A DNA stretch of 64,000 nt from Sinomicrobium soli (GCF_003285545.1 NZ_QLNV01000017.1:1-64000), one strand, 5' to 3'; shown: positions 55,062 through 64,000, numbered from the stretch's first letter. Translations and numbers: made by a program. The notes: generated by a model from the sequence alone, not told the origin.

Positions 55062-55106
55062 GAAATAGCCACGGAACAATTGGAATACTGTTCCTGTGGC
55101 TATTTC
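55062..55106 (+). terminator. hairpin after hisS
   Basis: A 17-bp stem with a single-base bulge (55062-55078 with 55089-55106), 14 bp after the hisS stop. There is no T-run on the plus strand; a T-rich stretch follows on the minus strand, so it may also work in that direction. Confidence 0.6.
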
Positions 55107-55249
55107 ATTACCCCAAACTTTACTGATCCCGGAAAGCGGGTTAGTAGGAATAATCATAGTTCCGCTTTCCTTTCAAAGTAGTGTCAAATATAGCGGCTTT
55201 ACAGGATTCCGAAAATCCCTGTTTTTCGGGATTTTTGCAAATGATGAAA

Positions 55250-55500
55250 ATGGTGAGGAGTCGGAAGTGAGGAGTCGGAAGTTGTCATTCAGACCGAAGT
55301 GCCTGTCCCGGCTCTTGGTCGGGGGGAAGAATTTCCACCCTGGTCCAAAGGAACCTCAACAACATCACGGAATGCCTGGGGATTTAACTGCGTTGAGCCC
55401 TTCGGGGTTCTCCTATCGTCGGAATGACAACTATGAACCAGTTCAGAGTCAAAACTTGCCCACACTACGAACTAAGAACTACGAACTAATAAACTAAATG
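55250..55500. repeat. interspersed repeat, rearranged copy
   Basis: GAGTCGGAAGTTGTCATTC at about 55259-55288 matches the start of the copies at 1237 and 33453. Later parts are inverted relative to those (AAGGAACCTCAAC at 55348-55360) or match the fragment at 1131-1160 (GGAATGACAACTATGAACC at 55421-55440). It ends in ACTAAGAACTACGAACTAA. A 133-codon frame across it is not a gene. The rest of the 508-bp gap, 55107-55556, has no gene. Confidence 0.65.
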
Positions 55501-55556
55501 AAAACCGTAGTGTTGTTTTCTGCCCGGGTGTTCCCCGGATTATGCAGGAATGGAAA

Positions 55557-57809
55557 TTAAAAGTGGAGTATTCCCGACGGCTTTCCTGTCTTTTCTATTT
55601 TCCCCACGGCCTTGCCGATATTCTCGGAGAGATTGGTGAGCCCTATGAGGTGTTCTATAATAAGCTGTCCTTCTTCCATTCTGGATTTGAAATTGTCATC
55701 GTGCATACCGCCGGATGCCCTTATTTCCTTTTCCCTGATCTCTTTTAATTCCGTAAAGCGCAGGTTGAGCTGTTCCCTGTTTTCGGTGTGTTCTTCATGC
55801 CGTTCCGGGTTTTCCGACAGTTGTGTCACGGCCCGGTCGAGATTCTGCACAATAGCTTTGGTGATAGCGTTGAAGGCTTCGGATGCCTTGGTGGTCTTGC
55901 GCGATTGTATAAAGGCACCCAGGGAAGCAGCAGAAGACAACAGGGTGTGGTTCAGTACCACAAGCTCGTAAAACTGTCCCAGCTGTTTCTGCCGGGACCT
56001 GGGTTCCTGGGCCATTCTCTGGAAGGAGGCCATGAGGTTGCCGATCTCTATAAAAGCCTGTTTCCGGGCGATACGGTAGGAGAGGGGGACCTCTCCTTTA
56101 CGGTTGTAATACACCGAGATTTCCCCGATATAGTTCCGGGTCGCCCGTATGGAATTTTCCAGAAATCCCGGAAGGCTCCGGAATTCCCAGCTGGGCCACA
56201 GGAAATGGTTGGCCGCAAATGCCAGTGCGGTACCGATAAGGGTATCTGTAATGCGGAACAATATAACTTCCCGTATGTCGGGAGTGAGCATACCGTACAC
56301 GAAAATGACATAGAGGGTAATAAAGGTAGCCCCTATGGAATAATTGCGCTGGGAAAAGGAAAATCCCAGTACCATGCAGGTCATGGCCATAATTCCGAGT
56401 ACCGTGGAGTTGTGGATCACGGAAATGATGCCGAATGCAATAGCCCCTCCGGCCAGGGTTCCTATGGTACGGTGAAAGGAACGCTGCCGGGTAAGGCCGT
56501 ATCCGGGACGCATAATGACCACAATGGTAAGCAATATCCAGTAAGTGTTCTGAATGGTCAGCATATTGCCTATGAGGAAACCTGCAAATACGGTAAGTGT
56601 AAGCCTCAGGGCATGGCGGAAAATGGTGGAAGAAAAACTGAGGTTCTGCGTTATGGTGATCAGGGAATAATGCTGGGGGGTAAGCAGTTTCTCCAGTTCG
56701 CGGTCTTTCCGTTTTACCTCTTGTCTCGGAGGGACCAGGCCGGTAAAGGAGTATTCCACTACCCTGATTTTTTCTACCTGTTGCTCTACATAGTTAAACA
56801 TATTGACCAATGCCAGTACTTCTTCCGTACCCGGATGGTCTGCCGCATTGGTCTCTTTCCGGAAGCGGTCTATGTTTTTTTTAAACGATTCCAGGTCCTT
56901 ATAAGGATGTAGCGTAGCGGTATATTTTTTGTTCTTCTCTACGCTTTGCCCGAGATGAAGCAGCAGGCTGGCCAGGTTATAGGCGAGATGCCGGTAGGCA
57001 TTCAGTACGTAAGGATACCGGTGAAAGGCACGGTGGATTTTTTCGTAATCAAAAGAGGTGGCCATGGCCAGTTCCAGGATCTCTACCAGTTCTATATGCG
57101 CGATAAGCAGCCGGCGGTTCTGGTTGGAAGAACCGCCCCTCGTCCTGTTGCGTATGAGGGTCTCCCGGAGTTTTTCGTGAATTTCATTGAGTTCTACCTG
57201 CAGGTCCAGCAATTCCCTGGTAATTTTTTTCCTGTTGGCTTTTTCATTCCACATGCACCCCCTCAGTTTGAGATAGCGGGAAGTAAGCAGAATGCACTCT
57301 GCCATTTGCAGTTCGGCATAGCGGAGGGGTCTTATATAGTAAAAGATCATGGAGATCCCGAGGTAGAAAAAACCTCCGGACAGCATGAGTAATACATGAT
57401 CGATCAGCTCCCGTCCCGTATAAGTGTGGGCGAAGGCCAGGGACATGGCCATTAAGCCGGAAAAGGAAACCAGTGTTGCCCGCTGTCCGTATACCGCGAT
57501 AAGGGACAACAAGAAGATCAGGGCGAGGAAGAGCGGGTAGAAGATCCATCCGCTTACCGTGGCTATGCTGATAACCACTGTGCTTCCGGCAGCGATAACA
57601 TTGGAAATAAGCATTCCGTTGATACGGTGGCGAAGATTTCCCGGAATATCACTGATAAAGGTAAAAAGCGCCCCCAGGGCTATGGTAAATCCGACCGAAA
57701 ACATGTCCAGGTACGAAAACAGGACTACCGGGGTGGCGGCAGCCAACGTTACTTTTACGGCCCGGATAAAATCGGTGCTTTCCAGGAATTTCTGCAGCTG
57801 AAGGTTCAT
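55557..57809 (-). CDS. FUSC family inner-membrane protein (YccS/YhfK-like)
   Basis: A 750-aa protein with two membrane blocks (about residues 15-165 and 400-530, each with five or six helices) separated by a cytoplasmic helical domain. The fusaric-acid-resistance signature RPGYGLTRQRSFHRTIGTLAGG (in part, near residue 420) defines the FUSC family, related to aromatic-acid exporters and YccS. The C-terminus is a charged coiled-coil-like segment. The exported compound is not known. Its stop lies 56 bp from the repeat region. Confidence 0.85.
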   Translation of the reverse strand: MNLQLQKFLESTDFIRAVKVTLAAATPVVLFSYLDMFSVGFTIALGALFTFISDIPGNLRHRINGMLISNVIAAGSTVVISIATVSGWIFYPLFLALIFLLSLIAVYGQRATLVSFSGLMAMSLAFAHTYTGRELIDHVLLMLSGGFFYLGISMIFYYIRPLRYAELQMAECILLTSRYLKLRGCMWNEKANRKKITRELLDLQVELNEIHEKLRETLIRNRTRGGSSNQNRRLLIAHIELVEILELAMATSFDYEKIHRAFHRYPYVLNAYRHLAYNLASLLLHLGQSVEKNKKYTATLHPYKDLESFKKNIDRFRKETNAADHPGTEEVLALVNMFNYVEQQVEKIRVVEYSFTGLVPPRQEVKRKDRELEKLLTPQHYSLITITQNLSFSSTIFRHALRLTLTVFAGFLIGNMLTIQNTYWILLTIVVIMRPGYGLTRQRSFHRTIGTLAGGAIAFGIISVIHNSTVLGIMAMTCMVLGFSFSQRNYSIGATFITLYVIFVYGMLTPDIREVILFRITDTLIGTALAFAANHFLWPSWEFRSLPGFLENSIRATRNYIGEISVYYNRKGEVPLSYRIARKQAFIEIGNLMASFQRMAQEPRSRQKQLGQFYELVVLNHTLLSSAASLGAFIQSRKTTKASEAFNAITKAIVQNLDRAVTQLSENPERHEEHTENREQLNLRFTELKEIREKEIRASGGMHDDNFKSRMEEGQLIIEHLIGLTNLSENIGKAVGKIEKTGKPSGILHF

Positions 57810-58301
57810 ATTTCGGGTTGCTCACTAAGTGGGGTTTAAACTCCGACGTCTGTGTCAAAAAAATTTTACCGGGAATACCTGCTCCCCGAATTGTTAACCG
57901 GATACAAAAGTAAGCATAAGCCCCGGACTAACAGAAAAAAGATGACGGGTTTTATCTGTCCGGCTTCTTTCGGCAATCCCCTTCTGCCCTTGTGGTGGTT
58001 CAGGAAATACGGCCTCGCCGGTTCGTCTTTTTGTGTCAGGATATGCACAAATTGTCCTGAATAGGCCGCGATGTCGTAAAATGAGCCGTTTTTACCAGAA
58101 AATGAGATAAAGTGTATTATGGTAAACAGAAGGATGAGGTATATTAGTTTTTGATAAAAAATGACGGGGGATTACGACGAAATCTGATTATTTTAAACGT
58201 CATATTTTTAATCTTCTAAACGGACAGTACCGGGTTTGCGGAAACTGTAAATTTAGAATATACGGTAAGTGAATAATCAATTTAATTAATATTTAAACAC
58301 C
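57810..58301. other. divergent 492-bp intergenic region
   Basis: Separates the FUSC gene and the GH2 gene. It becomes AT-rich towards 58300. A few short frames (for example 57852-58064) show no protein features. No convincing promoter was found for either gene, though TAAATTTA at about 58247-58254 is a weak -7 candidate for the glycosidase. Confidence 0.4.
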
Positions 58302-60131
58302 ATGCTAAAAAAAGGAAGTTTGACGAAGCTGTTTTTAATGTCGGTACTTATGACTTTTCAGGTATCACATGCCCAGTGGAAACCCCAGGGAGACAAGATC
58401 AGGACCCCGTGGGCAGAAAAAGTGGATCCGGATAATGTATTGCCAGAATACCCCAGGCCTATAATGGAACGTGGCGAATGGAAAAACCTGAACGGGTTGT
58501 GGGACTACAGCATCTCAGGAAGAGAGAAGGCACAGCCCGATGCTGCGGAAGGAAAGATACTGGTGCCTTTTGCCGTAGAATCCGCTTTATCCGGGGTTAT
58601 GAAAGAGGTAGGGAGTGCCAATGTACTCTGGTACAACAGGAGTTTTTCGGTACCTTCGGAATGGAGCGGAAAAAATATCGTACTGCATTTCGGGGCGGTA
58701 GACTGGCAGGCCGATGTGTGGGTCAATGATATAAAGGTAACTACGCATACGGGAGGTTTTGAACCTTTTTCCCTGGATATTACCCCTTTCCTGAAGGATG
58801 GTGGGGACCAGGAGCTTACGGTAAGGGTATGGGACCCTTCTGATGAGGGGCCGCAACCGAGAGGGAAACAGGTTAAAAAACCGGAAGGGATATGGTATAC
58901 ACCGGTTACCGGGATATGGCAGACCGTATGGCTGGAGCCGGTAGATGAAAAGCATATCACAGATCTGCGGGTAGTGCCGGATATAGATAAGAATTCGGTA
59001 CGCTTTACAGCGGATATCGCTAATGCCGCTCATGGCGATATTATCGAGGTTACGGTATTTGACGGATCGGAAGAGGTAAAAACAGTTAAAGCTGCTGCCG
59101 GCAGTTCGTTCGATATACACCTGGAATCCCCCAAGCTGTGGTCGCCGGAATCTCCTTTTCTCTACAGGACCACGGTTAAACTGAGAAGCAACGGAACGGT
59201 GACCGACGAATTCAAAAGCTATTTTGCCATGCGCAAGATATCTACCCGTCGCGATGAGAACGGGGTGGTCAGGATGCAGCTGAACAACAAGGACTATTTT
59301 CACTTCGGTCCGCTCGACCAGGGATGGTGGCCTGACGGGCTTTATACGGCCCCTACCGATGAAGCGCTGAAATACGATATTGTACGCACCAAGGAAATGG
59401 GGTATAACATGATCCGTAAACACGTAAAGGTAGAACCTGCACGATGGTATACGCATTGTGATGAACTGGGCATCCTGGTATGGCAGGACATGCCGAACGG
59501 AGACAAGCAGAAGGAGTGGCAGATGCGGAAGTATTTTGACGGAAAGGAACTGCAACGGACTTCGGAGTCTGAAGCGATCTACCGGAAAGAATGGAAAGGG
59601 ATCATGGATTACCTGTACTCTTATCCCAGCATAGTGGTATGGGTTCCGTTCAATGAAGCATGGGGGCAGTTCAAGACTGTTGAAATTACCGAATGGACCG
59701 TTGATTACGATCCCAGCCGCCTGGTAAATTCGGCCAGCGGGGGAAATCATTTTGACACCGGACATATCCTGGACCTTCACAATTATCCCGGCCCCGATCT
59801 TTATCTTTACGATGCCAAACGCGTTACGGTACTCGGAGAGTACGGGGGAATAGGTTTGCCATTGAAAGGACATTTGTGGGAAAACAAGAACAATTGGGGC
59901 TATGTACAGTTTAAAAACTCCAAAGAAGTTACCGATGAATACGAAAAGTATGCCGAAAAACTCAAAAAACTGATCGTACGCGGTTTCTCTGCGGCAGTAT
60001 ATACCCAGACCACGGATGTAGAGGGAGAGGTAAACGGGCTGATGACCTACGACAGGAAAAAGGACAAAATGGACCTTAAACGTATTCAAAAGATAAACCG
60101 GGAGGTGATCGATATGATACACCAGAAGTAA
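58302..60131 (+). CDS. glycoside hydrolase family 2 enzyme
   Basis: A 609-aa secreted glycosidase. The signal peptide (about 1-25, ending SHAQ) is followed by the GH2 sugar-binding jelly-roll domain (about 50-215, with NLNGLWDYS, WYNRSFSVP and FGAVDWQADVWVND), a beta-sandwich (about 215-320) and the TIM barrel. The acid/base residue is Glu452 in PFNEAWGQ and the nucleophile Glu513 in VLGEYGG. These fit beta-galactosidase, beta-glucuronidase or beta-mannosidase; the substrate is not decidable. It is followed by its own terminator and stands alone, so it is not a full polysaccharide-utilisation locus. Confidence 0.88.
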   Translation: MLKKGSLTKLFLMSVLMTFQVSHAQWKPQGDKIRTPWAEKVDPDNVLPEYPRPIMERGEWKNLNGLWDYSISGREKAQPDAAEGKILVPFAVESALSGVMKEVGSANVLWYNRSFSVPSEWSGKNIVLHFGAVDWQADVWVNDIKVTTHTGGFEPFSLDITPFLKDGGDQELTVRVWDPSDEGPQPRGKQVKKPEGIWYTPVTGIWQTVWLEPVDEKHITDLRVVPDIDKNSVRFTADIANAAHGDIIEVTVFDGSEEVKTVKAAAGSSFDIHLESPKLWSPESPFLYRTTVKLRSNGTVTDEFKSYFAMRKISTRRDENGVVRMQLNNKDYFHFGPLDQGWWPDGLYTAPTDEALKYDIVRTKEMGYNMIRKHVKVEPARWYTHCDELGILVWQDMPNGDKQKEWQMRKYFDGKELQRTSESEAIYRKEWKGIMDYLYSYPSIVVWVPFNEAWGQFKTVEITEWTVDYDPSRLVNSASGGNHFDTGHILDLHNYPGPDLYLYDAKRVTVLGEYGGIGLPLKGHLWENKNNWGYVQFKNSKEVTDEYEKYAEKLKKLIVRGFSAAVYTQTTDVEGEVNGLMTYDRKKDKMDLKRIQKINREVIDMIHQK

Positions 60132-60157
60132 GCACCGTTTCGGATAAGCAAACAGGG

Positions 60158-60192
60158 CATCCCCGGCAATGTATTGCCGGGGATGTTTTTTT
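60158..60192 (+). terminator. terminator of the GH2 gene
   Basis: A perfect 12-bp stem (60158-60169 with 60174-60185, loop TGTA) followed by seven T's, 27 bp after the stop codon. Confidence 0.92.
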
Positions 60193-60209
60193 GAGGTGCT
60201 GTCATCCTG

Positions 60210-60689
60210 CTAATACAGTTTTTTACCGGCCTGTTGTTTCCAGTATTCGAATGGTGCCGAGGCATTTGTTTCCCGGCAATGGATAAAGGGAATTTTTCGT
60301 TTGTGATCTTCCAGGCTGATCTCCCTGTAAATAAAGTCGTCATCAAATCCGGCATCTGCTGCGGTAAACCGTGTTGCGGCATACAATACCCGTTCCGGTC
60401 GCGCCCAGTAAATGGCGCCCAGGCACATGGGGCAGGGTTCGCAGGAGGTATAAAGCGTACATCCTTCGAGCTGATAGGCCCCGAGGTTCTTACAGGCATC
60501 CCGTATGGCCACGACTTCGGCATGGGCTGTGGGGTCGTTGTCGGAAGTTACGCGGTTGTATCCCTTTCCTACGACCTGTCCGTCCTTAACGATAATACAT
60601 CCGAAGGGACCTCCCGCCTTTTCTTCAACACCTTCAAGCGCCAGGTTCATAGCCTGTTTTAAATAAGCAATATCCTTTTCGGTAACCAT
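60210..60689 (-). CDS. nucleoside/guanine deaminase of the CDA family
   Basis: A 159-aa zinc-dependent deaminase of the cytidine deaminase superfamily. The zinc ligands are His56 in TAHAEV (with catalytic Glu58) and Cys86 and Cys89 in EPCPMC. The N-terminal GGPFGCIIVKDG and C-terminal EYWKQQ are typical of the guanine deaminase (GuaD-like) and tRNA-adenosine deaminase groups. The short length and lack of the TadA-specific features favour guanine deaminase, but substrate choice is not certain. Confidence 0.82.
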   Translation of the reverse strand: MVTEKDIAYLKQAMNLALEGVEEKAGGPFGCIIVKDGQVVGKGYNRVTSDNDPTAHAEVVAIRDACKNLGAYQLEGCTLYTSCEPCPMCLGAIYWARPERVLYAATRFTAADAGFDDDFIYREISLEDHKRKIPFIHCRETNASAPFEYWKQQAGKKLY

Positions 60690-60850
60690 AATTATCGGTT
60701 TGCGGGAAAAATCTCCCTTTTTTATATATGCTGGTCTTTTTCCAAAGGTACTAAAACAACATGAATCCGGTTTCGGTTCAGGAGGAGATATGAAGCAGTA
60801 TGGTTATATTTTCAAAAAAAGGTATTTTCGTATACATGAATTAATATACC

Positions 60851-61168
60851 ATGCACGAAAACATGATAATGTATATCGCCTATTTTTTCTTTATGCTGCT
60901 CGGACTGGGATTGTCGGCCTGGCCCTTTTTCAGCAGGAGGAAATGGCGTTTTCCGGTCAGAATATTCTTTTTCCTGCTTATTTCGGGGCATTTGCTGTTG
61001 TTGTTCATCCTGCTCCTTTCTTACCGGGAAGAAGCATCCCGTGACCCCCAGGGTAACCTGGGGCAGGCATTGATATGGATTTACGGACTGATAGGCCATG
61101 CGTGTCTGGCAGGAATGGCTGCCCTCGTGCGGGTAGTAGCATTCCTGCTGGGACTGAAGGGGAAGTGA
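60851..61168 (+). CDS. small membrane protein
   Basis: A 105-aa protein with three hydrophobic stretches (about residues 6-25, 33-56 and 75-100) and positively charged loops (SRRKWRFPVR). It belongs to no family I recognise. It is read in the same direction as the membrane-protein cluster that follows. The start may be either of two close ATGs (60851 or 60863). Confidence 0.45.
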   Translation: MHENMIMYIAYFFFMLLGLGLSAWPFFSRRKWRFPVRIFFFLLISGHLLLLFILLLSYREEASRDPQGNLGQALIWIYGLIGHACLAGMAALVRVVAFLLGLKGK

Positions 61169-61267
61169 GGGACTGTCGCATTACGGATGTCACAAAAAAT
61201 GCGGAGAACGTAAAAACAGTAACCGGAATTTCTTCGGGAATTGCAGTTTGCTTTTTACTTTTGCGGG

Positions 61268-61852
61268 ATGAATTTTTCCTCAAAACACAAGCTCTTGCGA
61301 AATGGCGTGACAGGAACGTTTTTTCTGATCCATTTCGTTTTCCTGTTTTTCATTTTACTGGAATCCAAAGCGCCTTCATACATTCTTGTACTCATAGGCA
61401 TTTTACTGTGTACAACACTGTTTTCCTATCTGAGATCACCCCTGCATGCAGAAGGGTTTAATTATTTTTCCTGGCGCCTGGTAGTTTGGGTTCCGGTGGG
61501 GGGGCTGATCGCGTTTTATCTTAATCAGAAGCTGGGATTGGGGCCGGTGCTGGGAGGCTCCGTTACCGGGTTTGCAGCATCCTGTATTCCCCGTATCGAC
61601 AGGCGGTCTGAGTATCTGTCCCACCTGCCCGATATGCTCTACTGCGGAGCGTTTATCGGGATGTCTGCCCCGAAAGTAACCCATGAGGTCAGCTTTATAT
61701 TAATAGCGTCGGCCGTTACAGCTGTTTTGCTGATGTTTTCCAAAAACCTCTTGCACGGAGTAGGCGGAAAACTCGGCACACTGGCCTTTATGGGAGTAGT
61801 GGCAGCTTCGGTGATATATCAATTGATGAACCTATGGAAATTGTGGTACTGA
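61268..61852 (+). CDS. membrane protein, member A of an overlapping paralogous pair
   Basis: A 194-aa integral membrane protein with about six helices. Its second half (LPDMLYCGAFIGMSAPKVT ... GVGGKLGTLAFMGVV) aligns with the second half of the next protein (IPVVFIGATFIGMVSSRQT ... GYGGALGTTACVALL), showing that the two share ancestry. The repeated GAxFIGM and GGxLGT signatures are the most conserved spots and may line a transport path. The ATG at 61268 is taken as start; an ATG at 61241 is possible. Not recognised as a known family; function unknown. Confidence 0.65.
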   Translation: MNFSSKHKLLRNGVTGTFFLIHFVFLFFILLESKAPSYILVLIGILLCTTLFSYLRSPLHAEGFNYFSWRLVVWVPVGGLIAFYLNQKLGLGPVLGGSVTGFAASCIPRIDRRSEYLSHLPDMLYCGAFIGMSAPKVTHEVSFILIASAVTAVLLMFSKNLLHGVGGKLGTLAFMGVVAASVIYQLMNLWKLWY

Positions 61853-62280
61853 TAGTAACTGCCCTGGCCGGAGCATTGTCAACATTTTACTGCTGCCGGC
61901 GGTTTATGTGGTCTCCGGTGAGAGCTTCAGCCCTGTTGAGCATGGTGGTGGCCTTGATCTTCAAGGTTTTTCCCGATGTTGTATCTCCTTATCTCAACCA
62001 AACCATACCGGTCGTTTTTATAGGGGCAACATTTATCGGAATGGTTTCATCGAGGCAGACCACGAGTTATCTTGGTATAGGGCTGGCCGCGGTTGTTTAC
62101 AGCGTCATTCTTTTTCATACGAGCGAGTATTTCGAAGGATATGGCGGAGCCCTGGGAACCACGGCTTGTGTAGCGCTTCTGGTGATCCTGAGTTCCCGTT
62201 ATATGAGATCGGATAAAAAAGCGTTTGCAGGAAGCAGGAAAGTGGTCAGAAAACTTCAGAAACCCCTGCGAAAACCATAA
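61834..62280 (+). CDS. membrane protein, member B of an overlapping paralogous pair
   Basis: A 148-aa membrane protein with about four helices and a short basic C-terminal tail (KKAFAGSRKVVRKLQKPLRKP, shown in part). It overlaps gene A by 19 nt, implying coupled translation and a heteromeric complex. The segment GATFIGMVSSRQT and the later GYGGALGTTA correspond to GAFIGMSAPKVT and GVGGKLGTLA in A. Paired small membrane proteins with homologous halves occur in several transporter and export families, but this one is not identified. Confidence 0.65.
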   Translation: MEIVVLIVTALAGALSTFYCCRRFMWSPVRASALLSMVVALIFKVFPDVVSPYLNQTIPVVFIGATFIGMVSSRQTTSYLGIGLAAVVYSVILFHTSEYFEGYGGALGTTACVALLVILSSRYMRSDKKAFAGSRKVVRKLQKPLRKP

Positions 62281-62514
62281 ACCTGATACGGTGAACAGGC
62301 CGTTCTCCCCGGGAAATATACTTGATTTCCGGGAGATATCCCCCGGTATTATAGGGCTATATTTGTATGATCGGTTATCTGAAACGAGCATGAATAAATT
62401 TTAATCATTTATTCTCAAAGGACAATGATCAAAATTTTTCATGTGAGAGCGCAGCGGTTCCTGAATGTGCAGAAATTTTTTGCACATTTTGACGGTGCAT
62501 AAAATTTTAAACAG

Positions 62515-63678
62515 ATGAAAAGATCTGTGAATATGAAAGGAACAGCGAGGTTATTACTGGTGTCCGTATTAACGGTAACCCTGGCATTTTCGTCCTGTAA
62601 TACAGGGAATAGCGGGAAGAAGTTCGCCTGGGATCCCGGAATTGCCGAACTCACCGGGAAAAATCTCGGGCAATGGTTGCGTAAATCGCCTTTTTCCAAT
62701 GAACTGCAACAGACGGATGCAGACAAGATTGTCTTTACCAATGCGGAAGAGGTATTTCCGTTTATGGGGAGATATAACAATGCCGTTGAAGCATTGAATT
62801 ATGCATATGATGGTACGGGAACCATTTACCGGGAGGAAACAGTATTGTACCAGGACCCGGAATGGGGAGATCTCTTTGTCAATGCCGTTTTGCTGTTTGA
62901 AGATGGGGAGGTTTTTCTGAAAGATCACTATTCGGCGACAGGAAGCCCGGTCTTTGGTGGGGTAGATGCCGTAATGAGGACCAATAGCAGCAGCCTCCGT
63001 GAAACCGGGATATACGGCACATATGACGGCAACCGAAAAAATGCCGTGTATTGGGCACTGACTGGAGGCACTCGTTACCTGTTAGGATTCTGTCAAAAAG
63101 GACAGCTGGTTTTCGAGGTAGCCATTCCTGCAGATAAGGGAGATACCCTCGCAGTACTGGATAAGCTGAAAGAGGTAAACCGGGCACTGGGCCTGGACAT
63201 TACGGACTGGGAAACGGCAATAACAGCAGACCTGGAAACAAGGGATACCCGGGAAACATTCTGGAAAGATCCGTTCCAGGGAATCTACTTTACATCGGAA
63301 TCCATGAGAGACGAGGTACGGCTTAAACTGAAAGACACTCCCCTTAAACCTTCCGAACGGCCATTCGACGGGGATTACTCTTTTGAATACCCGTCACCCG
63401 GAGGAAAGGTAGTGTTATACACCCTGAAGAAAGAAACCGGAAAAGACGAGACTTCCTTTAAGGAGGAATTGCAGGAACTGCCCTCGTACACCAACGGGCT
63501 CAACCATATTTTTTACGAGGAAGAAGAACAGGTACAGGACCGGGTCAGGGGAGTGGCAAAAACCTATTGCAGGAACAATACATACCTGGAGATACACTAT
63601 GAATATCCCGCTTCTGACGAAGAGGCACGCACCGTGATACACGGAGTGCTGAAATATGTAAAGGTTTCTAAATTTTAG
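62515..63678 (+). CDS. uncharacterised lipoprotein
   Basis: A 387-aa predicted lipoprotein. The signal peptide ends at the lipobox FSSC (Cys28), and the mature protein begins NTGNSGKK. The rest is soluble, beta-rich and acidic with several Tyr/Trp-rich segments (YAYDGTGTIYREE, GDYSFEYPSP). No known domain was recognised. It follows the membrane pair after 234 bp. An 8-bp stem (62464-62471 with 62481-62488) lies 27 bp before its start and could be a regulatory hairpin. Confidence 0.6.
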   Translation: MKRSVNMKGTARLLLVSVLTVTLAFSSCNTGNSGKKFAWDPGIAELTGKNLGQWLRKSPFSNELQQTDADKIVFTNAEEVFPFMGRYNNAVEALNYAYDGTGTIYREETVLYQDPEWGDLFVNAVLLFEDGEVFLKDHYSATGSPVFGGVDAVMRTNSSSLRETGIYGTYDGNRKNAVYWALTGGTRYLLGFCQKGQLVFEVAIPADKGDTLAVLDKLKEVNRALGLDITDWETAITADLETRDTRETFWKDPFQGIYFTSESMRDEVRLKLKDTPLKPSERPFDGDYSFEYPSPGGKVVLYTLKKETGKDETSFKEELQELPSYTNGLNHIFYEEEEQVQDRVRGVAKTYCRNNTYLEIHYEYPASDEEARTVIHGVLKYVKVSKF

Positions 63679-63718
63679 GCGGGACCCGGATACGGGCAAC
63701 TTTTATTTTAAACCGGAC

Positions 63719-64000
63719 ATGAGAGGAATTTTGATACATATCGTGATATCCCTTGTGCTTACCGTTGCCGGATGGGTAGTGGGTGATGCCTTTACGGAAT
63801 TTTCCATTTCCCTTTTAGATCTCGGCAAGGCAAATATTGCAGCCACTTCAATGACGTCCCGGTTTAATAACAGGCTGTTTTTTGGCCTGGCGCTGGGGGC
63901 TATTCCCTGGATTCAATGGGGCATAAACAAGGTTGTGAAACTCCATTCCCTGACAGTTAAAACTTTTTTGATTTCTACGGGGTGCATGTTGATTGCAGGA
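63719..64000 (+). CDS. partial membrane protein, cut by the window edge
   Basis: An open frame of 94 codons starting MRGILIHIVISLVLTVAGWVVGDAF (in part) that runs off the end of the window. It has one N-terminal helix (about residues 4-22) and at least two more hydrophobic stretches (about 51-66 and 78-94). It is 40 bp after the lipoprotein gene, on the same strand. Family not recognised from this part. Confidence 0.6.
   Translation, partial: MRGILIHIVISLVLTVAGWVVGDAFTEFSISLLDLGKANIAATSMTSRFNNRLFFGLALGAIPWIQWGINKVVKLHSLTVKTFLISTGCMLIAG

Noticed and set aside
55096-55497. A 133-codon frame after hisS
   Set aside because: It runs through a hairpin and a copy of the interspersed repeat, with no conserved protein sequence.
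57852-58064. A 70-codon frame between the FUSC and GH2 genes
   Set aside because: No ribosome-binding site, no domain and an odd composition; it overlaps a similar antisense frame.

Overview
The window is a chromosomal segment from a member of the Bacteroidetes, most likely a flavobacterium. The evidence is the gene families (DUF4834, DUF6146, DUF6787 and DUF6495 proteins, a single-domain HSDR_N protein beside holA, YfhO, a monomeric isocitrate dehydrogenase, many proteins with Flavobacteriia-type signal peptides and lipoboxes), promoters of the Bacteroidetes type (-33 TTG / -7 TAnnTTTG) and weak Shine-Dalgarno sequences. GC is moderate, and one AT-rich patch around 39.1-40.0 kb stands out. 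No rRNA, tRNA, CRISPR array, prophage or intact insertion sequence was recognised.

Layout. 0-4.6 kb: two tandem patatin-like lipases with duplicated upstream repeats, then a GNAT-like protein and an outer-membrane protein. 4.9-10.5 kb: DUF4834, YfhO, a family 4 glycosyltransferase and a Wzx-type flippase, a cell-surface glycan cluster. 10.6-14.4 kb: a low-complexity secreted protein, a LolD-type ATPase, msrA, folE and a small membrane protein. 14.5-17.9 kb: a candidate metal-responsive locus (MerC; ABC ATPase; FtsX/MacB-type permease with a His-rich loop; a small secreted DUF3299-like protein; a Fur-family regulator). MerC and the ABC operon diverge from one promoter region carrying Fur-type palindromes. 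18-25.3 kb: small membrane proteins and lipoproteins, OmpA, glycosyltransferase 2, HSDR_N, holA, DoxX and icd. 25.46-25.76 kb: an unusual chain of consecutive hairpins ending in a minus-strand terminator. 25.9-33.1 kb: rplS, a MazEF pair, an S9 peptidase, an M1 peptidase and an acyl-CoA carboxylase beta subunit. 33.2-39.1 kb: ettA, an HTH gene remnant, an NlpC/P60-like protein lacking the usual cysteine, thiolase, a helical-repeat protein and a sirtuin. 39.4-40.3 kb: an AT-rich VapBC-like pair next to a broken trmH. 40.3-55 kb: mostly housekeeping genes (DEAD-box helicase, PAP2, rdgB, rlmH, nadC, yihY, priA, LytTR regulator, rpsF-rpsR-rplI, hisS). 55.5-64 kb: a FUSC transporter, a GH2 glycosidase, a nucleoside deaminase, then an unrecognised run of membrane proteins (including an overlapping pair of paralogues), a lipoprotein and a gene cut by the window edge.

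The most promising loci for something undescribed are the MerC/His-rich ABC/DUF3299/Fur locus, the multi-hairpin element, the paired membrane paralogues with the downstream lipoprotein, and the sirtuin coupled to a helical-repeat protein. Intergenic regions also carry two recurrent repeat types: a family built around a 20-bp CCTGCC/GGCAGG palindrome, and short tandem repeats (heptamer AACTAAG and octamer GGGTTATT).
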